A DNA stretch of 64,000 bases from Comamonadaceae bacterium (GTDB lineage: Bacteria; Pseudomonadota; Gammaproteobacteria; Burkholderiales; Burkholderiaceae_C): positions 1 to 64,000 of the forward strand of contig CANJQN010000020.1 of assembly GCA_947476465.1 (NCBI GenBank), in the 5' to 3' direction. Both the position numbers and the translations under genes were made by a program. Numbering within the stretch: the first letter of the stretch is position 1; each line of letters opens with the position of its first letter. The notes beneath the pieces were generated by a model that saw nothing but the letters and a program-made list of their open reading frames with translations, was not told the origin of the DNA and ran no database searches. Below, piece by piece: positions 33,326 to 42,584 of the stretch.

Positions 33326-34134
33326 ACGGGCGCCTCCCCCCAGCCGATCCAGCGGGTGGCCGACCCGGCCATGATCTCATCCAACTGTGCCGGAGAAAGA
33401 AACGGCATGTGTTCGGTGTACATGGTGATCGCCTCCGTGTAAGAACAGGCCTTGCGCGTGAGGTCGGTGCCCCACAGACAGCGCTGGGCACCAAAAGCCT
33501 CGACGACGCGCTGCACATGGGGGTGCATGTCGCGGAAGGGATAAGGCTCGCTCGAATGCGCTGCCAAGGCCGACAGCTTGACCGCAATGCTGGGGTGGCG
33601 CGCCAGGGGCAGCACGGCTTCCACTGCGCGCGCGACCACCTCACCCTTGTCTTCTACGAACAGGTTGATATGGTCGATGATGAAACGGATCTCCGGATAG
33701 CGCTGCGCCAGCTTGCCGATCTCCTCGACCTGCTGCGGCGCCCACATCATGACCGGCAACTTCAGGCGGTTGGCTTCGGGCCAGAACCAGTCGGCCGTAC
33801 CGTCCTTGAGCCAGGACACCTTGCGGTAAGGGGGGAAGGTCAGGCGCGCACCGAGAAAGCCCGACGCAGGCCAGTCGGTCACCAGGGCGCGGGTCTCGGG
33901 CTTGTCCAGCCCCAGAATGCCCATCACCCGGAAGTGATCCGGCCAGCGTCTGGCAGCATCCACGCAGGCGGCGTTCGCCGCCGCGTTGCCGGGCACCAGG
34001 TAGGCGCGAGAAACCTTGGCGGCGTCCATTTCCGCCACCACCGCTTCAGGCGGCATCAGCGTTTGCAACATGCGCGTCGCGAACTCCTCAGCGCCCGGCG
34101 CGAAGAGGTGGATTTGACTGTCAACCAAGCGCAT
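33322..34134 (-). CDS. Amidohydrolase-2 family hydrolase
   Basis: The 270-residue TIM-barrel protein begins MRLVDSQIHLFAPG; the first His of the HxH metal motif is replaced by Gln, as in the homologue at 15731. It continues with KLPVMMWAPQQVEEIGKL, IRFIIDHINLFVED and QRCLWGTDLTRK, the conserved barrel motifs of lactonases and decarboxylases of this family. It overlaps the upstream acyl-CoA dehydrogenase by 14 bases and the alcohol dehydrogenase by 4, so it is firmly within the operon. The substrate is unknown. Confidence 0.84.
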   Translation of the reverse strand: MRLVDSQIHLFAPGAEEFATRMLQTLMPPEAVVAEMDAAKVSRAYLVPGNAAANAACVDAARRWPDHFRVMGILGLDKPETRALVTDWPASGFLGARLTFPPYRKVSWLKDGTADWFWPEANRLKLPVMMWAPQQVEEIGKLAQRYPEIRFIIDHINLFVEDKGEVVARAVEAVLPLARHPSIAVKLSALAAHSSEPYPFRDMHPHVQRVVEAFGAQRCLWGTDLTRKACSYTEAITMYTEHMPFLSPAQLDEIMAGSATRWIGWGEAPV

Positions 34135-35281
34135 CTGCGAGTCCTTCCCTGTTCAGGCCGGGGGGGGCCATGCCGGCAGCGTCGCCAAGCACCAGGCCCG
34201 CGACGCGTTCACGGTGAAAACTGGCGTCGCCAAAGGCATATTCGAGCAACTTGCCGCGCTTGAGGTAGAAGTGGATGTCGAAGTCCCAGGTGAAGCCCAC
34301 GCCACCGTGGATCTGCAACGCGTCGTTGCAGATCAGCCGGCACGCGTCGCTGCTCACGGCCTTGGCCATCGACACCGCCAGTGGTAGCAAAGCCTCGTCT
34401 TCGGCGGCCGCCCAGGCGGCGTAATAGGCCGCCGAGCGTGCGCTTTCAAGCGCGACCAGCATGTCGGCGCATTTGTGCTTGATGGCCTGGAACGATCCGA
34501 TGGGTTTGTCGAACTGGGTCCGCTGCCCGGCGTAGTCCACCGCGAGCGCGAGCGCCGCGGCGCTTATTCCCACCATCTGGAGCGCCGCGCACAGCGTACT
34601 GGTTTCAAGCAGCCGGGCCAGCGCGAGCGCATTCGGGACATCGCCCACGGGTTGCGCGAGCACGCCATCGAAGTCGATGCTTGCAAGCAGGCTGTCCGGG
34701 TCGATCGCGCGGTGGGGCTGCGGCGCCGCGGCAAGGTCATTGGCGTCGCAGATGAACAGCGCAGCGGGGCCGTCCTGTGGTTTGGCCGACACCAGGAAGT
34801 GTGTCGCGGCCTGCGCGGCGGCCACGAGGATCTTGCGCCCTCGCAGGCGCCACTCGCCCGCCGCGCGCTCGGCCGCCAGGGTCACTTCTGATGCCGTGTG
34901 GCCGGCGCCGGCTTGCGCATGCGCGAAGCCGATGCGGCAGGCGCCCGCGCTGATTTGCGGCAACAGGCTGGCGCGTTGCGCGCGTGTGGCGAAGCGGCAA
35001 AGAATGTCGGCCGCAAGAATTGTCTCGGCCATGGGCCCCGGCACCAGCGCGCGGCCAAACTCCTCCAGCACAAGCGCCAGATCGACAAAGCCCAGGCCGG
35101 CGCCGTCGAACTCCTCGGGCACCGGCAGGGTCTGCAGGCCCATCGCGCACAGGCCACTCCAGAGTTCAGGCGAAACCTTGCCGGCAGCCAGGCGCAGCTT
35201 GCGCGGGCCCCATTCCTTGTCAAGAAAAGTGCGAACGCTGTCGCGCAGGAGGTACTGGTCTGAACTGAAGTCGAAGTCCAT
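34121..35281 (-). CDS. Acyl-CoA dehydrogenase, second subunit of a pair
   Basis: The 386-residue protein starts at 35281 (MDFDFSSDQYLLRDSVRTFL), not at the longer ORF-track start. It shows AMGLQTLPVPEEFDGAGLGF, RGRKILVAAAQAATHFLVSA, VDYAGQRTQFDKPIGSFQAI and ALQIHGGVGFTWDFDIHFYL. The MSEP-type flavin motif near the middle is degenerate. Paired with the more typical enzyme just upstream (gap of 10 bases), it probably forms a heteromeric dehydrogenase, like the pair at 11503/12672. Confidence 0.86.
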   Translation of the reverse strand: MDFDFSSDQYLLRDSVRTFLDKEWGPRKLRLAAGKVSPELWSGLCAMGLQTLPVPEEFDGAGLGFVDLALVLEEFGRALVPGPMAETILAADILCRFATRAQRASLLPQISAGACRIGFAHAQAGAGHTASEVTLAAERAAGEWRLRGRKILVAAAQAATHFLVSAKPQDGPAALFICDANDLAAAPQPHRAIDPDSLLASIDFDGVLAQPVGDVPNALALARLLETSTLCAALQMVGISAAALALAVDYAGQRTQFDKPIGSFQAIKHKCADMLVALESARSAAYYAAWAAAEDEALLPLAVSMAKAVSSDACRLICNDALQIHGGVGFTWDFDIHFYLKRGKLLEYAFGDASFHRERVAGLVLGDAAGMAPPGLNREGLADALG

Positions 35282-35291
35282 GGCCGCCTTG

Positions 35292-36482
35292 CTACCTGGG
35301 CATGCCAAGCACACGCTCGGCAATGATGTTGCGTTGGATCTCCGACGTGCCGGAGTAGATGGTCATCGCGCGGGACTGCAGGAAGCGGTGTGAATAGAAA
35401 CCGTTGGCCGGCGCATCCGCATCACCTGGCGCCAGCGCCGAATCAGCGCCTGCGACCTCGATTGCCGTCTCCAGCAGGCGCTGGTACATGTGGCTCCAGT
35501 AGAGCTTGGCGAACGACGATTCCTGCCCGAGCTCCTGGCCTTTGGCCAGGCGACTGAGGCCCCGCAGGCCGGTCAGCCGCATCACCTCGAGCTCGATGAA
35601 GCTTGCCGCCAACTTTTGACGCACGACCGGGTCGGCGCTGACCGGTTTGCCGCCCCGCGTGGTGGCGGCCGCCACGCGGAACAGCTGGGCGAGATCACGG
35701 TGGAACCGCACCTGTCGCGGCAGCGCCTCTTCAGGGCCACGCTCGAACTGCAAGGTCGTCATGGCTATCTTCCAGCCCTGGTTCAACTCGCCCACCAGGT
35801 TTTCGGCCGGCACCCGCACATCGTCGAAAAACACTTCGCTGAACTCGCTCTCGCCGGTGATCTGCACCAGTGGACGGATCGTGATGCCGGGTGTGCGCAT
35901 GTCCACCAGCAGGAAGCTCAGGCCCCGGTGCTTGACCGCAGCTGCGTCGGTGCGCGCGAGCAAAATGCACCATTGGGCGTATTGCGCAAAGCTGGTCCAG
36001 ATTTTCTGGCCATTGACCACATACGCATCGCCATCGAGCGTGGCCCGCGTGCGCACCGAGGCCAGGTCCGATCCGCTGTTGGGCTCTGAGAATCCCTGGC
36101 ACCACACTTCTTCGCCATTCAGGATCGCAGGCAGAAAACGCTCTTTCTGCGCTGGCGACCCGTGCGCCATCAGCGTCGGCCCGGTCAGGTTGCGGCCGAT
36201 GATGTTGACGCTGTCGGGCGCGTCGGCGCGGGCCATCTCCTCCAGGAAAATCGCCTGCTCGACCGGGCTCGCGTCACGTCCACCGTATTCCTTGGGCCAG
36301 GCAATACCAGACCAGCCGCCCCGGTGAAGGCGCTTTTCCCAATCGAGCCGGAAGGCGAAGCGCTCAGCCTCGTGCGCAGGCTCGAACACCGTGGTGCCCC
36401 ACCCCGCCGGAAGGTTTTCCCGCAGCCATTGGCGCACTTGCTCACGCAGCGCCGCTTCAGAAGGTGTATCGCGAAAATCCAT
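35292..36482 (-). CDS. Acyl-CoA dehydrogenase, first subunit of a pair
   Basis: The 396-residue enzyme starts at 36482 (MDFRDTPSEAALREQVRQWL), with AAAGGCAAG upstream; the TTG in the ORF track is less likely. It has GIAWPKEYGGRDASPVEQAI, the flavin motif CQGFSEPNSGSDLASVRTRA, VNGQKIWTSFAQYAQWC and the C-terminal MTIYSGTSEIQRNIIAERVL. This is a standard FAD acyl-CoA dehydrogenase layout. It should produce the enoyl-CoA used by neighbouring hydratases. Confidence 0.89.
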   Translation of the reverse strand: MDFRDTPSEAALREQVRQWLRENLPAGWGTTVFEPAHEAERFAFRLDWEKRLHRGGWSGIAWPKEYGGRDASPVEQAIFLEEMARADAPDSVNIIGRNLTGPTLMAHGSPAQKERFLPAILNGEEVWCQGFSEPNSGSDLASVRTRATLDGDAYVVNGQKIWTSFAQYAQWCILLARTDAAAVKHRGLSFLLVDMRTPGITIRPLVQITGESEFSEVFFDDVRVPAENLVGELNQGWKIAMTTLQFERGPEEALPRQVRFHRDLAQLFRVAAATTRGGKPVSADPVVRQKLAASFIELEVMRLTGLRGLSRLAKGQELGQESSFAKLYWSHMYQRLLETAIEVAGADSALAPGDADAPANGFYSHRFLQSRAMTIYSGTSEIQRNIIAERVLGMPR

Positions 36483-36496
36483 CTTGCCTTTGCCCG

Positions 36497-37288
36497 TCAA
36501 CGACCTTTGAACACCGGTGCGCGTTTTTCCCGGAATGCGCGAATGCCTTCGCGGTGGTCCTCGGTGGCGAGCACCACCGCCAGTGCATACGATTCGAACT
36601 CGGCCATCTCCGCAAGCGTTGCGGTGGGGGCCATGTTCAGCAACGACTTGGTCAGGCCGATCGCGGCGGTGGCGCCCGACGCCAGCTCGCGCGCCAGCGC
36701 CTGGGCCCTTGGCATGAGTTCGTGCGCTGCGACCACCTGGTTGACCAACCCCATGTGCAAAGCTTCAGCGGCGGCGAGCATTCGACCGGTAAAGCACAGT
36801 TCCTTGGCACGGTTCAGACCGATCACGCGCGTCAGCAGGTAGAGCCCGCCGGTGTCGGGCACGAGGCCGACCTTCACGAAGATCTGGCTGAAGCGCGCGT
36901 TGTCTGCCGCCACGATGATGTCGGCCGCCAGCGCCAGGTTCATCCCGGCGCCAACGGCCGCCCCGTTGACCGCGGCGATCACCGGCTTTTCCAGCTGCAC
37001 CAGCGGCATCAGGACGCTGGTGAGCATCCGATGCAGCTTGTTGCGGCTTTGCAGCGGTGTCGGGTCGGCGGCGCCTTCCATTTCACCAAGGTCGCCGCCG
37101 GCGCAAAAAGCCCTGCCGGCGCCTGTGAGCACCACCGCACGCACAGCACTGTCATCTGCCAGACGCAGCACGACGTCGGCCAGCTCGCGTTGCATGGGTG
37201 TGCTGAACGCGTTGAGCACGTCCGGCCGATTGAGCGTCACCGTGGCAACGCCGTCAGTGACGTCGTAGAGCAGCGTCTCGTATTGCAT
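36497..37288 (-). CDS. Enoyl-CoA hydratase/isomerase (PaaG-like)
   Basis: The 263-residue crotonase-fold protein starts at 37288 (MQYETLLYDVTDGVATVTLN). It has FCAGGDLGEMEG, the helix GAAVGAGMNLALAADIIVAA, and SQIFVKVGLVPDTGGLYLLT, where Asp in VPDTGG matches the PaaG-type isomerase/hydratases rather than the Glu of crotonase. It probably isomerises or hydrates an unsaturated CoA ester. It lies between livK and the acyl-CoA dehydrogenase pair. Confidence 0.87.
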   Translation of the reverse strand: MQYETLLYDVTDGVATVTLNRPDVLNAFSTPMQRELADVVLRLADDSAVRAVVLTGAGRAFCAGGDLGEMEGAADPTPLQSRNKLHRMLTSVLMPLVQLEKPVIAAVNGAAVGAGMNLALAADIIVAADNARFSQIFVKVGLVPDTGGLYLLTRVIGLNRAKELCFTGRMLAAAEALHMGLVNQVVAAHELMPRAQALARELASGATAAIGLTKSLLNMAPTATLAEMAEFESYALAVVLATEDHREGIRAFREKRAPVFKGR

Positions 37289-37325
37289 CAATGCGCCCGC
37301 AATCCCTCTGTTGGCTTTCAACCGG

Positions 37326-38492
37326 TCACCGCGTGATGATGGAGCTCTTCATGACGGCCTTGCCGTCCGCAATTTCGTTGATGTTGATCACCACTTCAGA
37401 CTGGTTGGTCCCGGCGAACTTGTAGTCTTGCAGCACACCCTTGTGTTCCAGGGTGCGCAGCGCATTGCGCACCGCCGTCGGGTCGATCGAGCCGGCCTTC
37501 TTCATGCCCTCGAGCACAACCATGACCGCGTCGTATGCGGTGGTCTCGAAAGGCAGCGGACCGCGCCCGACTGATTTTTCGAACTGCTGCGTGAAGCTGC
37601 GGATGGCCGGAGTGTCCGAGGTGGTGGACCCGGTGGCGACGTAGACGCCTTCAGCGTTCTTGCCGGCAGCCTTGAGGAATGTCGGCGACGACCAGATGGT
37701 CGACGGGCTCAGGAACACAGGCTTCAAACGCATTTCGCGGAACTGCTTGATCATCGAGACACCGTCTTCGATGAAGGCGGCGCCCATGACGGCATCTGGG
37801 TTGGCCGCGCGCACCTTGGTCAGCAACGCGGAAAAGTCGGTCGAGCCGGTGTCGAAGTATTCCTCGACCACCACCTTAGCGCCCAGGCTCTGCGCGCGGG
37901 CGAGGATCGCCTTGCCCGAGGTGCGGCCCCAGTCGTCGTTGCGTCCCAGGAAGGCAATCGTCTTCACGCCCTTTTCCTTGACCAGGAAGTCCACCGACGG
38001 GTTGATGTTGTTGGTGGAGGTCAGCGTGCTGCGAAAGCTGTAGCTGAGTTCTGGCGAGACCACCGCCGGCGCGGAGGCGATGAAGCTCATGCCCAGCGTC
38101 TTGTTTTTCTCCAGGATCGGCAACACGGCGAGCGTCGACGTGCTGGCGGGGGTGGTGAAGACGACCGGCACCTTCTCGGAAGTGATCAGGCGTTCGGCGG
38201 CCGCGACGGACCGCTCGGCTTTGGACTCATCGTCGATGTTGACCAGCTGCAGCGTGTAGGTGTCGCTTCCGATGCGAACCCCGCCTGCCGCGTTGATCTG
38301 CTTGAAGGCGTACTCCAGGCCGAACACACCTTCCTTGCCGATGGACGCGTTAGGCCCGGTCAGGGAGAGGATGGAGCCCATCTTGAGCACTTTCGCGGCC
38401 TGCGCGTGCGCCAGTGGGGTGGCCAGGATGGCCGTGGCAAAAGCGACGGCCGTGAGCATGGCCCGGCGAGTGGAATGGTTCATGTATTTCAT
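37326..38492 (-). CDS. LivK-type ABC substrate-binding protein
   Basis: The 388-residue periplasmic protein has a signal peptide (RRAMLTAVAFATAILATPLA) and the type I receptor fold of the branched-chain amino acid family: LKMGSILSLTGPNASIGKEG, IDDESKAERSVAAAERLIT, FLGRNDDWGRTSGKAILARA. It is separated from livHMGF by the acyl-CoA ligase gene but is in the same operon. Given this company, the ligand is more likely a carboxylic or aromatic acid than an amino acid. This is inference. Confidence 0.9.
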   Translation of the reverse strand: MKYMNHSTRRAMLTAVAFATAILATPLAHAQAAKVLKMGSILSLTGPNASIGKEGVFGLEYAFKQINAAGGVRIGSDTYTLQLVNIDDESKAERSVAAAERLITSEKVPVVFTTPASTSTLAVLPILEKNKTLGMSFIASAPAVVSPELSYSFRSTLTSTNNINPSVDFLVKEKGVKTIAFLGRNDDWGRTSGKAILARAQSLGAKVVVEEYFDTGSTDFSALLTKVRAANPDAVMGAAFIEDGVSMIKQFREMRLKPVFLSPSTIWSSPTFLKAAGKNAEGVYVATGSTTSDTPAIRSFTQQFEKSVGRGPLPFETTAYDAVMVVLEGMKKAGSIDPTAVRNALRTLEHKGVLQDYKFAGTNQSEVVININEIADGKAVMKSSIITR

Positions 38493-38503
38493 CTCGGTCT
38501 CCT

Positions 38504-40078
38504 TCAGTGCGCTGGTTTTGCGGACATGCCGCGGGAATTGCCGCGCAATTCGCGCCGCAAGATCTTTCCGGTCGGGCCCTTCGGCAGCTCAGACAGGATG
38601 TCGAGCGCCACAGGGACCTTGAAATAGGCAAGCTGCGCCTTGCAATGCTGCACGAGCTCCGCGCTGGTTGCGACGGCCCCGGGCTTGAGCGCGACATAGG
38701 CCACCGGCACCTCGCCAAGCAGTTCGTCCGGCTGGGCGACCACCGCCGCTTCGGCCACCGACGGATGCCGGTAAAGCGCTTCTTCGATGTCGGCCGGGTA
38801 GATGTTCTGGCCGCCTCGGATGATGAGGTCTTTTTTGCGGTCGACGATGGCAAAGTAGCCGTCGCAATCCATCGTGCCGAGGTCACCCGTGCGCAGCCAG
38901 CCGTCCGCTGTGATGGCTTCGGCGGTCACGGCCGGGAGCATGTAGTAGCCCTTCATCACGTTGGCACCTCTGACGCAGATTTCGCCGACAGTATCGAAAG
39001 CCACCGGCGCGCCTGCCTCGTCCATGATGCACATCTCGACGCCCTTGATCGGTCGCCCGATCGACTTGCCGCGCACCAGCTCGCCATTGGCGTCTACCTT
39101 GACTTCATGGATGGCCACCAGGGCCGTGGCCTCGGTCAACCCGTAGCCGTTGATCACCAACGCGTCGGCGCTGATGCGCTGGTGCAATCGCGCGAGCAAC
39201 GGCGCCGGCACCGGCGAGGCCCCCACGCAAAAGCGCTGCAGCGAATGCAGATCGTAGCGTTCCACGTCCGGGTGGTACAGCAGCTTTTGCAGCATCGTGG
39301 GCACAGCGGGAAGGAACGTGCACCGGTAGCGCTCGATCGCCTCCAGGCAGGTCAGGGGATCAAAACGGGCCATCAGTACCATCGACGCGCCCCGCTGGAC
39401 CATGACGTTGATGCCCTGGTTGAGACCGAAGGTGTTGTACAGCGGGAGCGCGCACAGGATCACGTCTTCGGACGTCAGTTGGAGAAAGTCGGCCGTGGTG
39501 TCGTAGTTGGCCTCGAGGTTGGCAATGGTCAGCATGACCCCCTTGGCCTTGCCGGTGGTGGCGCTGGTGTACAGCATCATCGCGACGTCGTCTTGCGCCA
39601 GATCGACCGGTGCCGGGGCATTCTTCGCGTCACCCATCAGGGCCCGTGCGTCCTGCACCAGCGGTGCGCTCGCAGCGGGAACGCCACCGAAGACGAACAC
39701 CTTGCGCAGGGCCGGACAGCGCACGGCGATGTCCGGCGCCAGCCGCTCGGCAAAGGGTGAATCCAGCACCAGGAACTCGACCGAACAGCTGCCCAGGGCA
39801 TGCTCGATTTCATGCCCCTGGTAGTGGATGTTCATCGGCACGAGCGCGCCGCCGAGGATGTAAGCGGCGTACTCAAGAGCGATGAACTCTGGCCGCGTCG
39901 CCAGCATAAGTCCGAGCTTGTCGCCGCGCCCGAAACCTGCCTGCGCCAGCCCCGCGGCATAGGCCTTGGCCTGTTCGAGCATCTGCGCGAAAGTCCAGGT
40001 CTGGCCCTCGAAGATGACGGCGGCCTTGGTGGGGACGCGCTGGGCCTGGCGAACCAGCGCATCGGCGCGATTGCTCAT
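38504..40078 (-). CDS. AMP-dependent acyl-CoA ligase
   Basis: The 524-residue ANL-family ligase starts at 40078 (MSNRADALVRQAQRVPTKAA), with GGAG eight bases upstream. It shows YTSATTGKAKGVMLTIANLE, INGYGLTEATALV, GWLRTGDLGTMDCDGYFAIV, DRKKDLIIRGGQNIYPADIE and the C-terminal PTGKILRRELRG lysine motif. It activates a carboxylic acid with CoA, presumably the ligand brought in by the adjacent Liv transporter. The identity of the acid cannot be inferred. Confidence 0.9.
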   Translation of the reverse strand: MSNRADALVRQAQRVPTKAAVIFEGQTWTFAQMLEQAKAYAAGLAQAGFGRGDKLGLMLATRPEFIALEYAAYILGGALVPMNIHYQGHEIEHALGSCSVEFLVLDSPFAERLAPDIAVRCPALRKVFVFGGVPAASAPLVQDARALMGDAKNAPAPVDLAQDDVAMMLYTSATTGKAKGVMLTIANLEANYDTTADFLQLTSEDVILCALPLYNTFGLNQGINVMVQRGASMVLMARFDPLTCLEAIERYRCTFLPAVPTMLQKLLYHPDVERYDLHSLQRFCVGASPVPAPLLARLHQRISADALVINGYGLTEATALVAIHEVKVDANGELVRGKSIGRPIKGVEMCIMDEAGAPVAFDTVGEICVRGANVMKGYYMLPAVTAEAITADGWLRTGDLGTMDCDGYFAIVDRKKDLIIRGGQNIYPADIEEALYRHPSVAEAAVVAQPDELLGEVPVAYVALKPGAVATSAELVQHCKAQLAYFKVPVALDILSELPKGPTGKILRRELRGNSRGMSAKPAH

Positions 40079-40115
40079 GGCTGGCACTCCGTGCTGGCGC
40101 GCTGCATGGCCATGT

Positions 40116-40841
40116 TCATGCGTGCATGCCTCCCAGGTACATGTCGCGCACTGCTGGATCGTCGAGCAGTTCCTTGCCCGTGCCGGTGCCTGCGACCAGG
40201 CCGGCGCTCAGCACGTAGGCCCGGTGCGCCAGCCGCAGGGCCATGCGCGCGTTCTGCTCGACGAGCAAGATCGTGGCGCCGCCCTGGTTCAGCTCGCGGA
40301 TGATCTGGGCCAGCTTTTGCACAATGGTTGGCGCCAGGCCCAGCGAGGGTTCGTCCAGCAGCAGCAATCGCGGCCGGCTCATCAGGGCGCGCCCGAGCGC
40401 CAGCATCTGTTGCTGGCCTCCGCTGAGCAGGCCCCCATGCGACTCGAGCCGCTCGCGCAGGATCGGAAACAACACCAGCACCCGCTCCATGTCGTCGCGC
40501 ATGGCGGCGGTGTCGCGGCGGTAATAAGCGCCCAGATCGAGGTTTTCGCGCACGGTCAATTCGGGAAAGACATGCCGGCCTTCCGGAACCATGGCGACCC
40601 CGCGGCGGATCATGGCGGGCGAGGCCAGGGCGGTGACGTCCGCGCCGTCGAAGCGGATCGTGCCCGCGGTCGGCTTGAGCACCCCGCACACGGCCCGCAG
40701 GAAGGTGGACTTGCCCGCGCCGTTGGCGCCGATGATCGTCACGATCTCGCCTTGCTCAACGGCGACGGTCACGCCGTGCAGCGCCTCGACCGCGCCGTAC
40801 GCCACCTTGAGCTTGTCGACTTCAAGCATCGGCATCGGCAT
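40116..40841 (-). CDS. livF: LivF-type ABC transporter ATPase
   Basis: The 241-residue ATPase has Walker A GANGAGKSTFLRAV, Q-loop VPEGRHVFPELTVRENL, signature LLSGGQQQMLALGRALMS and Walker B LLLLDEPSLGLAP. The start at 40841 follows GGGAG by three bases; two further ATGs follow in frame (MPMPM). It overlaps livG by 20 bases. It energises uptake with LivG at the inner membrane. Confidence 0.9.
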   Translation of the reverse strand: MPMPMLEVDKLKVAYGAVEALHGVTVAVEQGEIVTIIGANGAGKSTFLRAVCGVLKPTAGTIRFDGADVTALASPAMIRRGVAMVPEGRHVFPELTVRENLDLGAYYRRDTAAMRDDMERVLVLFPILRERLESHGGLLSGGQQQMLALGRALMSRPRLLLLDEPSLGLAPTIVQKLAQIIRELNQGGATILLVEQNARMALRLAHRAYVLSAGLVAGTGTGKELLDDPAVRDMYLGGMHA

Positions 40842-41616
40842 CGACTCCCAGGTAGGCCTCTATCACCCGCTCATTGGAGCGGATCTCCTCTGGCGTACCT
40901 TCGGCAATCTTCGCGCCCTGGTCCAAAACCACAATGCGGTCGCAGATGCGCATGACCGCCGGCACATCGTGTTCGACCAGCACGACGGTGATGCCTTCGC
41001 CGCGGATGCGGCGCACCATCTGGGCAGCCCGCGCGGTCTCGCCAGGGTTCATCCCCGCGAACGGCTCGTCGAGCAGCATGAGCTTGGGCCGCATGGCCAG
41101 AGCAAGCGCAATTCCGAGCAGGCTTTGGTGCGCGTAGGCCATGGAGCCGGCCGACTCGGCGCCGAACTCGGACAGCCCGACCCAGGCGAGAATCTCCTGT
41201 GCTCGCTGCTGCGCCTGCACCTGCGCCTCGCGCGCGGCGCGCAAACCGAGCCAGTCTTCCCAGAAGCCCAGCTTCGCGCCGGCGAGCGCTGCGATCTGCA
41301 CGTTTTCCGCAACCGAAAGGTTCGGAAAGATCCGCGTGCCCTGGAAAGTGCGCGCGATGCCCAGGGCCGCGATCTGGTCCGGGCGCAGGCCGAGCAGTGA
41401 GCGCCCCTGCATTTGCAGTGTGCCCGCACTGGGCGAAAAGCGGCCAGAGATCAGGTTGAAGGTGGTCGTCTTGCCGGCACCGTTGGGGCCGATAAGCCCG
41501 ACGATGGAGCCCGGCATCACGTCAAAGGAGACATCGTCGACGGCGCGCACGCCGCCGAAGTTCTTCGACAGCCCCCTGATCGACAAGATCGGCGACTCGG
41601 TGATCGGCCCGGTCAT
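40822..41616 (-). CDS. livG: LivG-type ABC transporter ATPase
   Basis: The 264-residue ATPase starts at 41616, where its ATG overlaps the livM stop (ATGA). It has Walker A GPNGAGKTTTFNLISG, IARTFQGTRIFPNLSVAENV, Walker B LMLLDEPFAGMNP and the LVEHDV H-loop. The signature is unusual: the LSYGQ-type motif reads MAYAHQSLLGIALAL, lacking the conserved Gly. Related transporters with similar AHQ-type signatures exist as far as I recall, so it may well be functional. Confidence 0.88.
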   Translation of the reverse strand: MTGPITESPILSIRGLSKNFGGVRAVDDVSFDVMPGSIVGLIGPNGAGKTTTFNLISGRFSPSAGTLQMQGRSLLGLRPDQIAALGIARTFQGTRIFPNLSVAENVQIAALAGAKLGFWEDWLGLRAAREAQVQAQQRAQEILAWVGLSEFGAESAGSMAYAHQSLLGIALALAMRPKLMLLDEPFAGMNPGETARAAQMVRRIRGEGITVVLVEHDVPAVMRICDRIVVLDQGAKIAEGTPEEIRSNERVIEAYLGVDADADA

Positions 41617-42584
41617 GGGGACTTCTCCTGCGTGACGACGCCCGGGCTTGGCCGGCCCAGCGCCGGCGAGCGCGTCAGCCACCGCTGCAGCACGCCGATC
41701 AGGCCGCGGGGCATGAACAGCGTCACCAGGACCAGGAGCACACCCATCATGGCCGGCCGCATCTCACGCGCGAAGCTCAGGATTTCCGGCACATAAATCA
41801 GGAACACCGCGCCCAGGAGCGGGCCAGCGAGCGTTCCCACGCCACCCACAATCACCATCACGACCATATCCATCGAGGCGAAGATGGAAAACTGGCTGGG
41901 CGAGAGCACGGTGAGAAACGGCCCCATCAACAATCCGCCCAGCCCTGCGACGAAGGCGCTGACGCACAACGCGATGACCTTGTGCCGCATCAGGGGGATG
42001 CCTGAAAACTCGGCCAGCAATTCGTCCTCACGCACGGCGACGAACATGCGTCCGGTTCGCGAGCGAACCAGCCTGGCCAGGCCGACGATCGTGAGCGCCA
42101 GCGTCAACAAGATCAGGTAGTAAAAGTTCAGCTTGGTATCAAAGGCGAACCCGAGCACCGGTTCGGGCGGCATGATCTTTCGCAGGCCGAGCGGTCCGTT
42201 GGTCATGTCCTGCCAGTTGGCCAGCACCAGCCGCACGATTTCACCAAACGCCAGCATCACCAGTACGAAGAACGGGCCACGCAAGCGCATGGTGATCATG
42301 CCGACCAGCGCCGCCACCATAACGACCAGGGCCAGGGCCACCGGTGCTGCCTCCCAAAAGGTCCAGCCGAGTTTCTGCCGCAGCAGCGTGGACACGTAGG
42401 CGCTGATGGCCACGAACGCCGCCTGCCCGAAATTCACCTCGCCGATGTAGCCGAGCAAAAGACCCATGCCAAGCGCCAGGATGCCCCACAGCAGCGTCAG
42501 GCTGAGAAGGTAGATCTGGTAGTCACCCAACACGGGCGCAACAGCGGCCAGCAGCGCCAGCACGACCAGTGTGATGGCCGTCAT
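41613..42584 (-). CDS. livM: LivM-type ABC transporter permease
   Basis: The 323-residue membrane protein has about 8-10 hydrophobic segments (TLVVLALLAAVAPVLGDYQI, ILALGMGLLLGYIGEVNFGQ) and the LivM hallmarks NFGQAAFVAISAY and GGVGTLAGPLLGAVFL. It overlaps livG and livH by ATGA, so translation of the four core genes is chained. Confidence 0.9.
   Translation of the reverse strand: MTAITLVVLALLAAVAPVLGDYQIYLLSLTLLWGILALGMGLLLGYIGEVNFGQAAFVAISAYVSTLLRQKLGWTFWEAAPVALALVVMVAALVGMITMRLRGPFFVLVMLAFGEIVRLVLANWQDMTNGPLGLRKIMPPEPVLGFAFDTKLNFYYLILLTLALTIVGLARLVRSRTGRMFVAVREDELLAEFSGIPLMRHKVIALCVSAFVAGLGGLLMGPFLTVLSPSQFSIFASMDMVVMVIVGGVGTLAGPLLGAVFLIYVPEILSFAREMRPAMMGVLLVLVTLFMPRGLIGVLQRWLTRSPALGRPSPGVVTQEKSP

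Noticed and set aside
31421-33442. 673-residue plus-strand ORF
   Set aside because: Antisense to a hydratase and an alcohol dehydrogenase with clear motifs. His/Arg/Gln-rich shadow.
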